In this document: piece by piece, positions 1-10,132 of the stretch | Numbering within the stretch: position 1 is the first letter of the stretch | Layout of the letters: every line of letters begins with the position of its first letter | From: Mangrovibacter phragmitis | Lineage (GTDB): Bacteria > Pseudomonadota > Gammaproteobacteria > Enterobacterales > Enterobacteriaceae | Direction of reading: 5' to 3' | Length of the DNA: 64,000 nt | NCBI RefSeq assembly: GCF_001655675.1 | Contig: NZ_LYRP01000001.1 | Location: 868,001-932,000 of the forward strand | Program-made: the position numbers and the translations under genes | The notes under the pieces: generated by a model | Seen by the model: the letters and a program-made list of their open reading frames with translations, nothing else | Databases searched by the model: none | Told to the model about the DNA's origin: nothing

Positions 1-985
1 CCGGTGAACGTTGCGCTGCTTCTATCACACTGAGCGCAATCCCTTGTTTACGGGCCTCTTCAATAATCGCCGGGTCGTGAGGATCGAGAAAAACATCCAG
101 TTGACTTTCATAGAGTTTCTCCGGGTCTTCCACTGAAGCCGCCTGGGCGATTCTGTCGGCATCGTAAAGCAATACGCCCAGATAGCGAATGCGCCCGACA
201 CAGGTTTCTGAGCAGACCGTTGGCATGCCCGATTCAATACGCGGGTAGCAGAAAATACATTTTTCGGATTTGCCGCTTTTCCAGTTGAAGTAAATCTTTT
301 TGTACGGGCAGCCTGTCAGGCACATCCGCCAGCCACGGCATTTGTCCTGGTCAATCAGTACAATGCCGTCTTCTTCACGTTTATAAATCGCGCCGCTCGG
401 ACAGGTGCCCACGCAGGCCGGATTTAAGCAGTGTTCACACAGGCGAGGCAGATACATCATGAATGTATTTTCAAACTGCCCATACATCGCTTTTTGCATT
501 TCGCCAAAGTTGTAGTCAGCCGAACGTTTGGCAAATTCACCACCGAGAATTTCTTCCCAGTTTGGGCCGCCATTAATTTTGTCCATCCGCTGGCCTGTTA
601 TCTGCGAACGGGGCCGCGCTGTAGGCTGGTGCCGTCCTCGTTTGGCATTGTGCAGGTGTTCGTAGTCAAAGGTAAATGGCTCGTAGTAGTCATCAATAGT
701 GGGCATATCCGGGTTATTGAATAAGCGCGAGAGCACACCCACACGATTTCCCATTCTGGGTTCCAGTTTGCCTTTGATATTGCGTATCCAGCCGCCTTTC
801 CAGCGTTCCTGGTTTTCCCAGTCCGTGGGGTAACCTGTTCCGGGTTTGGTCTCTACATTATTGAACCAGGCGTATTCCATGCCTTCACGGCTGGTCCAGA
901 CATTTTTGCAGGTAACCGAACAGGTATGACAGCCGATACATTTATCCAGGTTAAGTACCATGCCGACTTGTGAACGAATTTTCAT
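1..985 (-). CDS. narH: Respiratory nitrate reductase beta subunit NarH (3' end beyond window)
   Basis: This is the iron-sulfur electron-transfer subunit of membrane-bound nitrate reductase A, passing electrons from NarI haem to the NarG active site on the cytoplasmic face. About 328 N-terminal residues are visible; the family has about 510, so the C-terminus is off the window. Ferredoxin-type cysteine clusters are clear: C16, C19, C22 and C26 near the N-terminus, a second set around CEHCLNPACVGTCP, and the CRGWRMC motif in which a Trp replaces one ligand, typical of the [3Fe-4S] cluster. The ATG at 985 overlaps the narG stop as ATGA, so the two are translationally coupled. NarJ and NarI should follow beyond position 1. 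The NarG/NarH versus NarZ/NarY paralogue choice rests on the adjacent regulatory sites. Confidence 0.97.
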   Translation of the reverse strand, partial: MKIRSQVGMVLNLDKCIGCHTCSVTCKNVWTSREGMEYAWFNNVETKPGTGYPTDWENQERWKGGWIRNIKGKLEPRMGNRVGVLSRLFNNPDMPTIDDYYEPFTFDYEHLHNAKRGRHQPTARPRSQITGQRMDKINGGPNWEEILGGEFAKRSADYNFGEMQKAMYGQFENTFMMYLPRLCEHCLNPACVGTCPSGAIYKREEDGIVLIDQDKCRGWRMCLTGCPYKKIYFNWKSGKSEKCIFCYPRIESGMPTVCSETCVGRIRYLGVLLYDADRIAQAASVEDPEKLYESQLDVFLDPHDPAIIEEARKQGIALSVIEAAQRSP

Positions 986-3900
986 TCTGGCTTCTCCTGC
1001 AGTGTTGTTGAAGAAGGATGCTGAACCACATCGTTTTTCTCGTCATCAAGCCAGTTAACCTGATGCATACGTCTGACCACCACGAATTCATCGCGGTTTG
1101 ATCCAACAGTGCCGTAGTAGTTAAAGCCATAAGCCAGTTGAGCATACCCGCCAATCATATGGGTAGGTTTGGGGCAGACACGGGTCACCGAGTTATGAAT
1201 CCCACCACGCTGCCCGGTAATTTCTGAACCTGGCAGGTTCACCAGGCGTTCCTGCGCGTGGTACATCATCACCATGCCTTGTGGGATACGCTGGCTGACC
1301 ACCGCACGCGCTGTCAGCGCGCCATTTTTATTGAACGCTTCTATCCAGTCGTTATCGGCGATACCCAGCGTTTTGGCATCGGTTTCACTTATCCAGACAA
1401 TTGGCCCGCCGCGTGACAACGTCAGCATTAACAGGTTTTCACTGTAGGTTGAATGAATGCCCCATTTCTGGTGCGGAGTAATGAAATTCAGTGCCAGCTC
1501 AGGGTTACCATTGCTCTTCGCCCCTATCATACCGGCCACACTTCGGGTATCGATGGGCGGTCGCCAGGCTATCAGGCTTTCACCGAAGTCACGCATCCAG
1601 GGGTGATCCTGGTAAAACTGCTGGCGGCCTGTCAGTGTGCGCCAGGGGATCAACTCATGCACATTGGTATAACCGGCATTGTAGGAAACATGCTCATCTT
1701 CCAGCCCTGACCAGGTAGGGCTGGAGATTATTTTGCGTGGTTGTGCCTGAATATCGCGAAAGCGGATTTTCTCTTCTTCTTTGTTACGTGCCAGATGCGT
1801 GTGATCACGCCCGGTTATCTGCCCCAACGCCTGCCAGGCTTTTACGGCAACCTGGCCGTTGGTTTCCGGCGCAAGCGTCAGGATCACTTCTGCGGCATCA
1901 ATAGCGGAATCAATTCTTGGCCGCCCCTGGCTTGCCCCTGTTTGCTGGACGTAATTGAGCTTTTTCAGCAACGCCACTTCGCTCTCTGTGTTCCAGTTAA
2001 TGCCTTTACCGCCGTTACCCTGTTTATCCAGTAATGGCCCAAGTGAAGTAAAACGCGCATAGGTAGCCGGGTAATCGCGCTCGACCGCAATCAGATGCGG
2101 GGCCGTTTTACCCGGAATGAGATCACACTCACCTTTTTTCCAGTCCTGGACGTTATATGGCTGGCCCAGTTCAGCCGGTGAATCATGCTGAATTGGCAAC
2201 GTCACCAAATCTGTTTCAACGCCCAAATGCCCCGGGCAAAGTGTTGAAAAAGCCTGAGCGATGTCTTTATATATTTCCCAGTCTGAACGCGCTTCCCAGG
2301 CCGGATCAACAGCCGCGCTGAGCGGATGAATAAATGGATGCATATCCGAAGTATTCATGTCGTCTTTTTCATACCAGGTCGCCGTTGGCAGCACAATGTC
2401 TGAGTACAGACAGGTACTGGACATACGAAAATCCAGGGTGACAACCAGATCCAGTTTGCCTTCTGTCGCGTTATCCTGCCATTCCGCCTCCTGCGGATGG
2501 CACTTGCCTTCCTCGCCTAAATCACGCCCCTGAATACCGTGTTCAGTGCCCAGCAGATACTTGAGGAAGTATTCATGACCTTTGCCCGATGACCCAAGCA
2601 GGTTGGATCGCCAGATAAACAGGTTCCGGGGGTAGTGCTGTTCCGGCTGCTCGGCAGCAAAGCGAATTGTGCCTTCTTTGAGCGCCTTCACGGTGTATTC
2701 CTGAATGGATAACCCGGCCGCACTGGCCGCACCGGCAATATGCAGAGGGTTAACATTTAATTGCGGTGAGGAGGGCAACCAGCCTAACCGTTCCGCTTTA
2801 ATATTCAGGTCAATCAAATGCGCACTGTAGCGCGTAGCGTCTGCCAGGGGAGATAACAGTTCATGTGCATTGAGCGATTCATAGCGCCACTGGCTGCTGT
2901 GGTTATAGAAAAACGAGGTGCTGTTCATATGGCGGGGCGGCTTTTGCCAGTCAAGGGCAAAAGCCAGCGGCTGCCAGCCGGTTTGTGGGCGTAATTTCTC
3001 TTGCCCCACATAGTGCGCCCAGCCGCCACCGCTCTGCCCGACACAACCACAGAACACCAGCATATTAATCAGACCACGGTAGGCCATGTCCATGTGATAC
3101 CAGTGGTTAAGCCCGGCCCCAACAATAATCATCGAACGCCCGTGGGTTTTCTCTGCGTTATCGCCAAATTCACGGGCAATACGAATGATCTCCTGACGAG
3201 GAACACCGGTAACCGCTTCCGCCCAGGCAGGAGAATAGGCTTTCATGTCATCGTAGCCAGATGCGCAGTTAGCATCATTAAAACCACGGTCAACCCCGTA
3301 GTTTGCCAGCATCAAATCATAAACACTGGTAACCAGGCCCTGTTCGCCATTGGCCAGTTCAATACGTTTTACCGGCACCTGATGAACAATGACATCGCTG
3401 AGTGCAACCGAGGTAAAATGTTCATGCTCAGTCGCGCCAAAATACGGGAAAGCGACTGCAACCTGTTCCCCAGACGCCACACCCAGTTGCAACGTAACCG
3501 GTTTTTTCTGGTGGCCGGCAGTGGCTTCCAGGTTCCATTTACCTTGTTCACCCCAGCGGTAACCGACTGACCCCTGAGGCGCGACCAGCTCACCATTGTC
3601 CTGGTTAATAGCCACTGTTTTCCATTCAGGGTTATTGGGCTCATCAAGGTTATCCACTAAGTCTGCCGCGCGCAGAAAACGCCCTGCCTGATAGACACCT
3701 TCAACTGAAGGGTCGAGCATAACCAGCATTGGCATATCTGAATAACGACGCAGATAATTCTGGAAGTACTCACTCTGGCGTTTAACGTGAAACTCACTGA
3801 GTAATACATGCCCCATAGCCAGCGCCAGCGCGCTGTCTGTTCCCTGTTGAGGACGGAGCCAGTGATCGCACAGCTTGGCGATTTCGGCATAATCTGGCGT

Positions 3901-4743
3901 TACCGCAACGGTTTTTGTGCCCTTGTAGCGAACTTCAGTAAAGAAGTGTGCATCGGGTGTACGGGTTTGCGGCACATTTGAACCCCAGGCGATGATATAA
4001 GAAGCGTTATACCAGTCGGCAGATTCAGGCACATCGGTCTGTTCTCCCCAGGTTTGCGGGCTGGAAGGCGGCAGGTCGCAATACCAGTCATAAAAACTCA
4101 GGCAGGTTCCACCAATTAATGACAGGTAGCGTGCGCCGGATGCGTAAGAGACCATCGACATCGCCGGTATTGGCGAGAAACCGGCCACGCGATCGGGCCC
4201 ATGGGTTTTCGCCGTGTACACGTTCGCCGCCGCAATGAGCTCATTCACTTCCTGCCAGTGGCTACGCACAAAACCGCCACGGCCACGCGCTTTTTTGTAA
4301 CGCGCCGCTTTTTCTGGCTGTGTGACAATCGCGGCCCAGGCATCAACAGGATCCGGATGCTGTTGTTTCGCTTCGCGCCACATTTCAATCAGGTTTGAGC
4401 GCACCATTGGGTACTTTAATCGGTTAGCGCTGTAGAGATACCAGGAATAACTTGCGCCACGAGGGCATCCTCGCGGTTCATGGTTGGGCAGGTCCGGGCG
4501 GGTTCGCGGGTAGTCGGTCTGCTGGGTTTCCCAGGTCACCAGGCCATTTTTGACATAAATTTTCCAACTACAGGACCCGGTACAGTTAACACCGTGTGTT
4601 GAACGTACTATCTTGTCATGCTGCCAGCGGTTACGGTATCCCTCTTCCCAGTCCCGGTTGACAGACAACGTCTGCCCGTGATCACCAGAAAAAGTGTCAC
4701 CCAATTGTTTAAAATAGCGAAAGCGGTCCAGAAACTTACTCAT
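982..4743 (-). CDS. narG: Respiratory nitrate reductase alpha subunit NarG
   Basis: Catalytic molybdo-bis(MGD) subunit that reduces nitrate to nitrite in anaerobic respiration. Its 1253 residues are close to the family length (1247 in E. coli). The N-terminal FS0 cluster ligands are visible as H50, C54, C58 (HGVNCTGSCSW) and C93, and the Mo-ligand Asp sits at about D223 in the YDWYCDLPP segment. The N-terminus starts MSKFLDRFRYFKQ exactly like the E. coli protein and has no export signal, as expected for a cytoplasmic-side enzyme. Its stop overlaps the narH start. A 510-bp upstream region carries FNR and NarL/NarP sites, so induction by anaerobiosis plus nitrate is expected. NarZ is the alternative name, but the upstream FNR/NarL layout favours narG. 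Confidence 0.98.
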   Translation of the reverse strand: MSKFLDRFRYFKQLGDTFSGDHGQTLSVNRDWEEGYRNRWQHDKIVRSTHGVNCTGSCSWKIYVKNGLVTWETQQTDYPRTRPDLPNHEPRGCPRGASYSWYLYSANRLKYPMVRSNLIEMWREAKQQHPDPVDAWAAIVTQPEKAARYKKARGRGGFVRSHWQEVNELIAAANVYTAKTHGPDRVAGFSPIPAMSMVSYASGARYLSLIGGTCLSFYDWYCDLPPSSPQTWGEQTDVPESADWYNASYIIAWGSNVPQTRTPDAHFFTEVRYKGTKTVAVTPDYAEIAKLCDHWLRPQQGTDSALALAMGHVLLSEFHVKRQSEYFQNYLRRYSDMPMLVMLDPSVEGVYQAGRFLRAADLVDNLDEPNNPEWKTVAINQDNGELVAPQGSVGYRWGEQGKWNLEATAGHQKKPVTLQLGVASGEQVAVAFPYFGATEHEHFTSVALSDVIVHQVPVKRIELANGEQGLVTSVYDLMLANYGVDRGFNDANCASGYDDMKAYSPAWAEAVTGVPRQEIIRIAREFGDNAEKTHGRSMIIVGAGLNHWYHMDMAYRGLINMLVFCGCVGQSGGGWAHYVGQEKLRPQTGWQPLAFALDWQKPPRHMNSTSFFYNHSSQWRYESLNAHELLSPLADATRYSAHLIDLNIKAERLGWLPSSPQLNVNPLHIAGAASAAGLSIQEYTVKALKEGTIRFAAEQPEQHYPRNLFIWRSNLLGSSGKGHEYFLKYLLGTEHGIQGRDLGEEGKCHPQEAEWQDNATEGKLDLVVTLDFRMSSTCLYSDIVLPTATWYEKDDMNTSDMHPFIHPLSAAVDPAWEARSDWEIYKDIAQAFSTLCPGHLGVETDLVTLPIQHDSPAELGQPYNVQDWKKGECDLIPGKTAPHLIAVERDYPATYARFTSLGPLLDKQGNGGKGINWNTESEVALLKKLNYVQQTGASQGRPRIDSAIDAAEVILTLAPETNGQVAVKAWQALGQITGRDHTHLARNKEEEKIRFRDIQAQPRKIISSPTWSGLEDEHVSYNAGYTNVHELIPWRTLTGRQQFYQDHPWMRDFGESLIAWRPPIDTRSVAGMIGAKSNGNPELALNFITPHQKWGIHSTYSENLLMLTLSRGGPIVWISETDAKTLGIADNDWIEAFNKNGALTARAVVSQRIPQGMVMMYHAQERLVNLPGSEITGQRGGIHNSVTRVCPKPTHMIGGYAQLAYGFNYYGTVGSNRDEFVVVRRMHQVNWLDDEKNDVVQHPSSTTLQEKPE

Positions 4744-4813
4744 CTGGCTTTCTCCGTATTGTCAGTGCCAGGCACATAGGGTTTATTGATGACGATGCCG
4801 GTGGCATGGTCGA

Positions 4814-4920
4814 TATTTTCCACATTAGCGTCTGTGAGGGTTATAAAATTGACACGGATCAAAATGAACCTGGCAGGGAAATAACGCTTCAGGTTGACTA
4901 CTCCCTTAGGGGTAGTTATT
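4814..4920 (-). promoter_or_regulatory. narG promoter region: FNR site and NarL/NarP 7-2-7 site
   Basis: On the strand reading into narG, an FNR-like box TTGACacggATCAA lies at 4849-4862 (one mismatch to TTGAT-N4-ATCAA). A plausible -10 (TAATGT) lies about 30 bp downstream, which places FNR near -41.5. Further upstream, 4899-4914 reads TACTCCC-TT-AGGGGTA, an inverted heptamer pair with the 7-2-7 spacing bound by NarL/NarP; it would centre about 90 bp upstream of the inferred start, as at E. coli narG. The consensus matches are seen; the transcription start is inferred. Confidence 0.8.
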
Positions 4921-5190
4921 TTTAATATTCAATATATTGATTTAAATGGTTTTTTTATAAAACAGATTATTTATTACACAATAAAAACACACCACAACTA
5001 TTGAGTGGTAGAACGTCTAAAAATACCACTGATTAGCCCCTGTGCATTCGCAGAGCTGAGATTATTGTGACTTCTTATCTTATTACTCATTCTTTCCGGT
5101 AATAATAATCGTATCATTCTGCAATAGAGAATCATTTTAATCCCGATGTAAAAGCAAGTTATTATTCACACGGATAATTAATACACTAAA
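4921..5190. other. AT-rich intergenic stretch upstream of the narG control region
   Basis: No gene is apparent here. The stretch is AT-rich, as expected for an upstream region that may bind IHF or other bending proteins. It contains one more perfect NarL-type heptamer, TACTCAT at 5084-5090. I see no ORF with a ribosome-binding site and no repeat of note. Confidence 0.5.
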
Positions 5191-5216
5191 AAACAAAAAA
5201 CGGGCTTTTCAGCCCG
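5191..5216 (-). terminator. Rho-independent terminator downstream of narK
   Basis: Reading leftward, a GC hairpin CGGGCT-GAAA-AGCCCG (5201-5216) is followed by a run of T broken by one G (5191-5200). It lies about 40 bp past the narK stop and should separate narK from narGH transcripts. Confidence 0.85.
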
Positions 5217-5255
5217 CTATATTTTGTCACTTTATTAATAACACAGGGTTGTGCG

Positions 5256-6674
5256 TTATGCTTTTTGTCTGGTCGCCATGCCCTGGTTGATACGCCGCCC
5301 ATATACGCACCATGTAATGACAATACAGACCACGTAAAACACCAGAAATACTTTCAACGCGCCCAGGGGAGACCCCGTCCAGCTCAGTGACAAACCAAAC
5401 GCCCGGGGAATAAAAAAGCCCCCGGCTGCGCCGATGGCAGAAATAAAGCCCAGTGCCGCCGCAGTATCGGTTCCTGCCCGGCGTGTTGCATCTTCTTCGG
5501 GCAACCCTTTATTCAGTGCATGTTGCATCACAACTCGGCGGAAAATGACTGAAATCATCTGGAATGTCGAACCACTGCCTAATCCGGCGGTAATAAATAA
5601 ACACATGAATACCGCAAAAAATAACCAAAAGCTTCCGTGTGTATTTCCCCCAGGCAAAGCAAAGAAGACCAGCCCGGTAAATAATGCCATTGCAATGAAA
5701 TTGACAGTCGTCACCTTAATGCCCCCCAGCTTATCCGATAAGCTTCCCCCTATCGGCCTGGCCAGTGCGCCAATCAATGGGCCAAAAAAGGCATAATGCA
5801 TCACCGCAATATCCGGAAACTGCGTCTTCGTCAGCATGGCAAATCCGGCAGAAAAACCGATGAATGAACCGAATGTGGCCAAATACAGAATACTCAGGAT
5901 CCACAAGTGGGGCTGTCTGAGTACCGGCAACTGTTCCACAATTGATGCTTTCGCACTGTGCAGGTCATTCATGCCAATCCAGGCCGCAATTGTCGCCAGC
6001 AGGATAAAGGGCACCCAAATCCAGGCGGCGTTTGCCAGCCAGAGGCTACCCCCATCCGCCAGCGGTGTGGCTTGAGTAAAGGAACCAAAAACCGCCACGG
6101 AGATAACCAAAGGCACCACCAGTTGCATCACGCTGACACCCAGGTTACCCAGCCCGCCATTTAACCCCAGAGCCTTACCTTGCTGGGCTTTCGGGTAGAA
6201 AAAGCTGATATTTGCCATGCTGGATGCAAAATTCCCCCCTGCCAGACCACACAACAGCGCGATGATGATAAAGGTTTGAAATGATGTCTCAGGATGCTGA
6301 ACCGCATAGCCGAGCCACAGGCAGGGTATGGCAAGAATAAAGGTACTGATAGCCGTCCAGCGGCGCCCGCCGATAAGTGGTACAACAAAGGAATAAGGTA
6401 CTCTCGCCAGAGCACCGGAAACCGAAGGTAGTGCGGTCAATAAAAACAACTGATCCGTCGTAAAGTGAAACCCGGCCCGGTTAAGATTGACGGCGACTGA
6501 AGAAAAAATCATCCAGACACAAAATGATAACAGTAAGCAGGGAATAGAAATCCACAAATTGCGGCGGGCTGTTCTTTCTCCCTGAGTTCGCCAGAATGTT
6601 TCATTTTCTGGCGCCCAGTTAGCTAAAACAGCCCCATTAGCTGACTTTTGAGTCTTAGGGGGGTTCGCTTGCAT
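5256..6674 (-). CDS. narK: Nitrate/nitrite antiporter NarK
   Basis: Inner-membrane major facilitator of the NNP family that exchanges nitrate for nitrite to feed NarGHI. At 472 residues it is slightly longer than E. coli NarK (463). Both nitrate signature segments are visible: GLNGGLGNLGVS in the N-terminal half and TDTAAALGFISAIGAAGG in the C-terminal half. The many hydrophobic stretches fit 12 membrane segments. It begins MQANPPKTQKSANGAVLANW and has a GAGG ribosome-binding site just upstream. The gene precedes narG on the same strand, as in E. coli narK-narGHJI, but a terminator and a separate narG promoter lie between them. NarU is the alternative; the upstream FNR and NarL sites favour narK. 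Confidence 0.95.
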   Translation of the reverse strand: MQANPPKTQKSANGAVLANWAPENETFWRTQGERTARRNLWISIPCLLLSFCVWMIFSSVAVNLNRAGFHFTTDQLFLLTALPSVSGALARVPYSFVVPLIGGRRWTAISTFILAIPCLWLGYAVQHPETSFQTFIIIALLCGLAGGNFASSMANISFFYPKAQQGKALGLNGGLGNLGVSVMQLVVPLVISVAVFGSFTQATPLADGGSLWLANAAWIWVPFILLATIAAWIGMNDLHSAKASIVEQLPVLRQPHLWILSILYLATFGSFIGFSAGFAMLTKTQFPDIAVMHYAFFGPLIGALARPIGGSLSDKLGGIKVTTVNFIAMALFTGLVFFALPGGNTHGSFWLFFAVFMCLFITAGLGSGSTFQMISVIFRRVVMQHALNKGLPEEDATRRAGTDTAAALGFISAIGAAGGFFIPRAFGLSLSWTGSPLGALKVFLVFYVVCIVITWCVYGRRINQGMATRQKA

Positions 6675-6699
6675 AAAGACATCCTCATAAATAGCGCAT

Positions 6700-6915
6700 C
6701 ACTTAAGCGCTTTTACGTTTATCCCGTAGCCTTTATGTTGATATGTATCAAAATCATGCCAGGCCCTGCCGGGAGCCTGCCCTGGCTCTACTCCCCATGG
6801 CTAACCACAACTTATCTTGTAACGTTATGATTTAAAACGATTATAATTTTTCAGCAGTTATCAACCTGATAGCCATTATGCCCCCTGACTTATTGGGAGT
6901 ACTCATTTAGGAGTA
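6700..6915 (-). promoter_or_regulatory. narK promoter region: perfect FNR box and distal NarL/NarP 7-2-7 site
   Basis: TTGATatgtATCAA at 6738-6751 is a perfect FNR consensus about 70 bp upstream of the narK start. At 6900-6915 lies TACTCAT-TT-AGGAGTA, a 7-2-7 inverted heptamer pair in which both halves match TACYYMT. If FNR acts at -41.5, the NarL/NarP site would centre near -204, similar to the remote sites known at E. coli narK. The motifs are seen; the start site is inferred. Confidence 0.82.
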
Positions 6916-6969
6916 GTCGACCAAAATACTCACTATTTGCGTCAGGCAGCAAAACGCCCTCTGCAGCGG

Positions 6970-8505
6970 TTATTTCAACCCAAGCCGTTTTGCCAGCCGG
7001 TGCAAGTTTGCCACATCCAGTGAAAGTGCACGGGCGGCTGCAGCCCAGTTATGCTGGTGACTATTGAGCGCCTGGCGAATAATATTGCGCTGAAAGTCAT
7101 CAGTAGCCGCGCGCAACGGGCTGCATGCTAACAATGCAGGCCCGGATGGCTCACCGAATGCGACCGCATTGGCGGGCTGGGTACTTGTTAGTGAGAAATG
7201 GGCCGGCGTGAGCATCACTTCCGCGTCACCTCGGGTGGCCCGTGCAATGAGCACGGCCCGATAAATCGCATGTTCCAGTTCACGCACATTGCCAGGCCAG
7301 GTATGAGCGCTCAGTACAGCCAGGGAATCAGGGCTTAATGCGACAGACTGCAACCCAAATCGCCCACGGCACCGCTCACAAAAAAACCCCGCCAGTAAAG
7401 CGATATCCTCACCCCGTTCCCGCAATGGCGGTACCCGTACCGGGAACACACTAAGGCGATGAAATAAATCCGCCCTGAAACGCCCGGCCAGCACTTCCGC
7501 TTTTAAATCGCGGTTTGTAGCGGCGAGCACTCTCACATCCACCCGTGAGTTTTTGTCGTCCCCGACGCGCTGAATATCGCCATATTGCAATACCCGCAGC
7601 AATTTAGCCTGCAAAGATAATGACAGCTCACCAATCTCATCAAGAAATAATGTACCGTTATTGGCCCGCTCAAATTTCCCCTGTCGGTCACTGATCGCGC
7701 CAGTAAACGCACCTTTCACATGCCCAAAGAGTTCACTTTCCGCCACACTTTCCGGTAAAGCGGCACAATTTAAATACACCATGGGCTGGTGAGCCCGGTC
7801 AGACCCTTCATGGATAGCACGCGCCACCAACTCTTTGCCGGTACCGGTTTCGCCATTAATAAGCACCGTCAGATCAGATGCCGCCACCACACTGATTTCG
7901 TGACGTAACTGAGTAACAGGTACTGAAAGCCCCACTATCTCCGTACTCTCTTCTGTGGAAGACAAGGGAGGCAGTGCTGCCTCGTTACTGCTCAGGCTCT
8001 GGCTTTCCAGTTGCTTTATTAACAAGGCATTCTTAAGTGTGTTCGCCGCCAGTACCGCAATCAGCCACAGTTCATCGTTGCTGAGGTGGTCAAAGCACGC
8101 CGCATTCATACTGTCCAGCGTCAGCGCGCCCACCAGACGTTCATCATCAAACAGAGGCAACCCGACACAGGCGTGGACTTTTAATTGTTCCTGCCCAGGA
8201 ATCAGTCCGTCATAAGGGTCGGGTAACCCGCTGTCAGCCGGAAAACGCACCACGTTCCCGGCCCGAGCTATGGCCTCAAGGCGCGGGTGGCTGGCAGGAT
8301 CAAATCGCCTGCCCAGAACATCGGGCGAAAGACCATGAATCGCCAGTGGACGAAACTGGCGATGTTCATATAACAGCAACGCACAGGCATCGCAGACAAG
8401 AACACGCTGCAGCAGGTTAACCAGCCGCTGAAAGCGTACCTCACAGGTTCCCCCCTGGTTTAACTCCCCGGCAATATCCGCTAACTGGCGAATCTGAAGC
8501 GGCAT
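6970..8505 (-). CDS. norR: NO-sensing sigma-54 activator NorR
   Basis: Enhancer-binding protein that senses nitric oxide through a mononuclear iron centre and activates norVW. The 511 residues show an N-terminal GAF domain (about 20-160), an AAA+ domain (about 190-420) with Walker A GETGTGKE and the sigma-54-contacting GAFTGA loop (265-270), and a C-terminal Fis-type helix-turn-helix ending in [10 protein letters not shown]. Residues implicated in E. coli NorR iron binding and signalling are conserved at the same numbers: R75, R81, D96, D99, C113 and D131. It is transcribed divergently from norV across three NorR sites, the standard arrangement, which also implies autoregulation. Confidence 0.97.
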   Translation of the reverse strand: MPLQIRQLADIAGELNQGGTCEVRFQRLVNLLQRVLVCDACALLLYEHRQFRPLAIHGLSPDVLGRRFDPASHPRLEAIARAGNVVRFPADSGLPDPYDGLIPGQEQLKVHACVGLPLFDDERLVGALTLDSMNAACFDHLSNDELWLIAVLAANTLKNALLIKQLESQSLSSNEAALPPLSSTEESTEIVGLSVPVTQLRHEISVVAASDLTVLINGETGTGKELVARAIHEGSDRAHQPMVYLNCAALPESVAESELFGHVKGAFTGAISDRQGKFERANNGTLFLDEIGELSLSLQAKLLRVLQYGDIQRVGDDKNSRVDVRVLAATNRDLKAEVLAGRFRADLFHRLSVFPVRVPPLRERGEDIALLAGFFCERCRGRFGLQSVALSPDSLAVLSAHTWPGNVRELEHAIYRAVLIARATRGDAEVMLTPAHFSLTSTQPANAVAFGEPSGPALLACSPLRAATDDFQRNIIRQALNSHQHNWAAAARALSLDVANLHRLAKRLGLK

Positions 8506-8522
8506 AACAGTCTCCTGGCGTA

Positions 8523-8578
8523 GTCATTATGACAACTCATACTGTCATAATGACTTTTTAAATGATAGTCAAAAAGAC
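8523..8578 (+). promoter_or_regulatory. Three NorR enhancer sites, GT-N7-AC
   Basis: Three 11-bp near-palindromes fit the NorR core GT-N7-AC: GTCATTATGAC (8523-8533), GTCATAATGAC (8544-8554) and GTCAAAAAGAC (8568-8578). Centres are 21 and 24 bp apart. They lie 55-110 bp upstream of the sigma-54 promoter, matching the known requirement for three NorR hexamer-nucleating sites between norR and norV. Confidence 0.92.
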
Positions 8579-8631
8579 TACCCCATTGAACACTGCAAAC
8601 ACAAAAATAAATAAAAACAATAAGTTAAAAA

Positions 8632-8648
8632 TTGGCACAGGTATTGCT
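8632..8648 (+). promoter_or_regulatory. Sigma-54 promoter of norVW
   Basis: TTGGCAC at 8632-8638 and TTGCT at 8644-8648 give a -24 GG (8634-8635) and a -12 GC (8646-8647) with correct 12-bp register, an almost ideal RpoN promoter. It stands about 48 bp upstream of the chosen norV start. Confidence 0.93.
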
Positions 8649-8695
8649 ATTTATCTGGTCATAACAGACACACAATGATATTCACTGAGGGTTTT

Positions 8696-10132
8696 ATGAC
8701 TGTTCATGTAAAAAATAACATTTTTTGGGTTGGTCAACGGGACTGGGAAGTCCGTGATTTTCACGGCACGGAATACAACACCACCAAAGGCAGTAGTTAT
8801 AACAGTTATCTGATTAAAGAAGAGAAAACCGTGCTGATTGACACGGTTGATCATAAATTCAGCCGGGAGTTTGTACGCAACCTCCAGACTGAGACAGACC
8901 TGCGTTCTCTGGATTACATCATTATTAACCATGCTGAAGAGGATCATGCTGGCGCACTCACTGAGCTGATGGCTCTGATCCCTGACACACCTGTCTACTG
9001 TACCGCTAATGCAATTGATTCTATTAATGGCCACCATCACCACCCGGAATGGCATTTCAACGTCGTCAAGACAGGCGATACGCTGGATATTGGCAATGGT
9101 AAGCAACTGGTGTTTGTTGAAACCCCGATGCTGCACTGGCCTGACAGTATGATGACTTACCTGACTGGCGATGGGGTGTTATTCAGTAATGATGCTTTCG
9201 GCCAGCACTACTGTGATGAACATTTGTTTAATGATGAGGTGGATCAAACTGAGCTGTTTGAACAATGCCTGCGTTATTTTGCCAATATCCTGGCGCCGTT
9301 CAGCCGCCTTGTTGCGCCTAAGGTAACAGAGTTGTTGGGATTTAACTTACCCGTCAACATGATAGCAACCTCACACGGCGTGATTTGGCGCGATAACCCG
9401 GCACAAATTATCGAACAGTATCTGCAATGGTCTGCCGATTTTCAGGAAGACCGCATTACGCTGTTTTATGACACCATGTCCAACAATACCCGCATGATGG
9501 CGGATGCCATTGCTCAGGGGATCCACGAAGCTGACCCGCGTGTAACCGTCAAAATTTATAATGTTGCCCGCCACGATAAGAATGAAATTCTGACCAGTTT
9601 ATTTCGCTCCAAAGGCATCCTGGTAGGCTCCTCCACCATGAATAACGTCATGATGCCCAAAATCGCCGCAATGCTGGAAGAAATCACCGGGTTACGATTC
9701 AGAAACAAGAAAGCTTCCGCTTTTGGCAGTTATGGCTGGAACGGTGGCGCAGTGGATAGAATTCAGACCCGGTTGACAGATGCCGGTTTTGAAACTGCAT
9801 TATCCTTAAAAATCAAATGGCGCCCTGATGACACTCTGCTGGAAACCTGCCGTGAACATGGGCGCAAACTTGCTCACTTATGGGCACTTTCCCCCCTACC
9901 GTCCAGGGAATCCGCCCCCCTGGACAGCGCGCTGACTCCACAGCAAACAGAAGAAAATAGCACCTGTATGCAATGCAGTGTTTGCCAGTGGATTTACAAC
10001 CCCCGACTGGGTGAACCCGTGCAAGGCATTGCGCCAGGAACACCATGGGACCAGGTACCCGAAACCTTTCTCTGCCCGGAATGTGGGCTGGGGAAAGCCG
10101 TATTTGATGAGCTCTGTGTGGAGGCGTTATGA
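8696..10132 (+). CDS. norV: Flavorubredoxin NorV (anaerobic NO reductase)
   Basis: Reduces nitric oxide to nitrous oxide under anaerobic conditions using a di-iron site. The 478 residues contain a metallo-beta-lactamase-like domain with the di-iron ligands HAEEDH, HWPDSM, NDAFG and ATSHG, then a flavodoxin domain (about 255-395, [13 protein letters not shown] for FMN), then a C-terminal rubredoxin with paired cysteines (CMQCSVC and CPEC). I chose the ATG at 8696, which gives MTVHVKNN matching E. coli MSIVVKNN and has a GAGG ribosome-binding site 5 bp upstream. The ATG at 8675 would add seven non-conserved residues. It overlaps norW by ATGA. Confidence 0.97.
   Translation: MTVHVKNNIFWVGQRDWEVRDFHGTEYNTTKGSSYNSYLIKEEKTVLIDTVDHKFSREFVRNLQTETDLRSLDYIIINHAEEDHAGALTELMALIPDTPVYCTANAIDSINGHHHHPEWHFNVVKTGDTLDIGNGKQLVFVETPMLHWPDSMMTYLTGDGVLFSNDAFGQHYCDEHLFNDEVDQTELFEQCLRYFANILAPFSRLVAPKVTELLGFNLPVNMIATSHGVIWRDNPAQIIEQYLQWSADFQEDRITLFYDTMSNNTRMMADAIAQGIHEADPRVTVKIYNVARHDKNEILTSLFRSKGILVGSSTMNNVMMPKIAAMLEEITGLRFRNKKASAFGSYGWNGGAVDRIQTRLTDAGFETALSLKIKWRPDDTLLETCREHGRKLAHLWALSPLPSRESAPLDSALTPQQTEENSTCMQCSVCQWIYNPRLGEPVQGIAPGTPWDQVPETFLCPECGLGKAVFDELCVEAL

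Noticed and set aside
3001-3570. Long + strand frame (189 codons) inside narG
   Set aside because: It is antisense to a clearly conserved gene, has no family features and no ribosome-binding site; it is a codon-bias shadow.
8675-8695. Upstream ATG start for norV
   Set aside because: It would add seven residues absent from E. coli NorV; the ATG at 8696 has the better ribosome-binding site.
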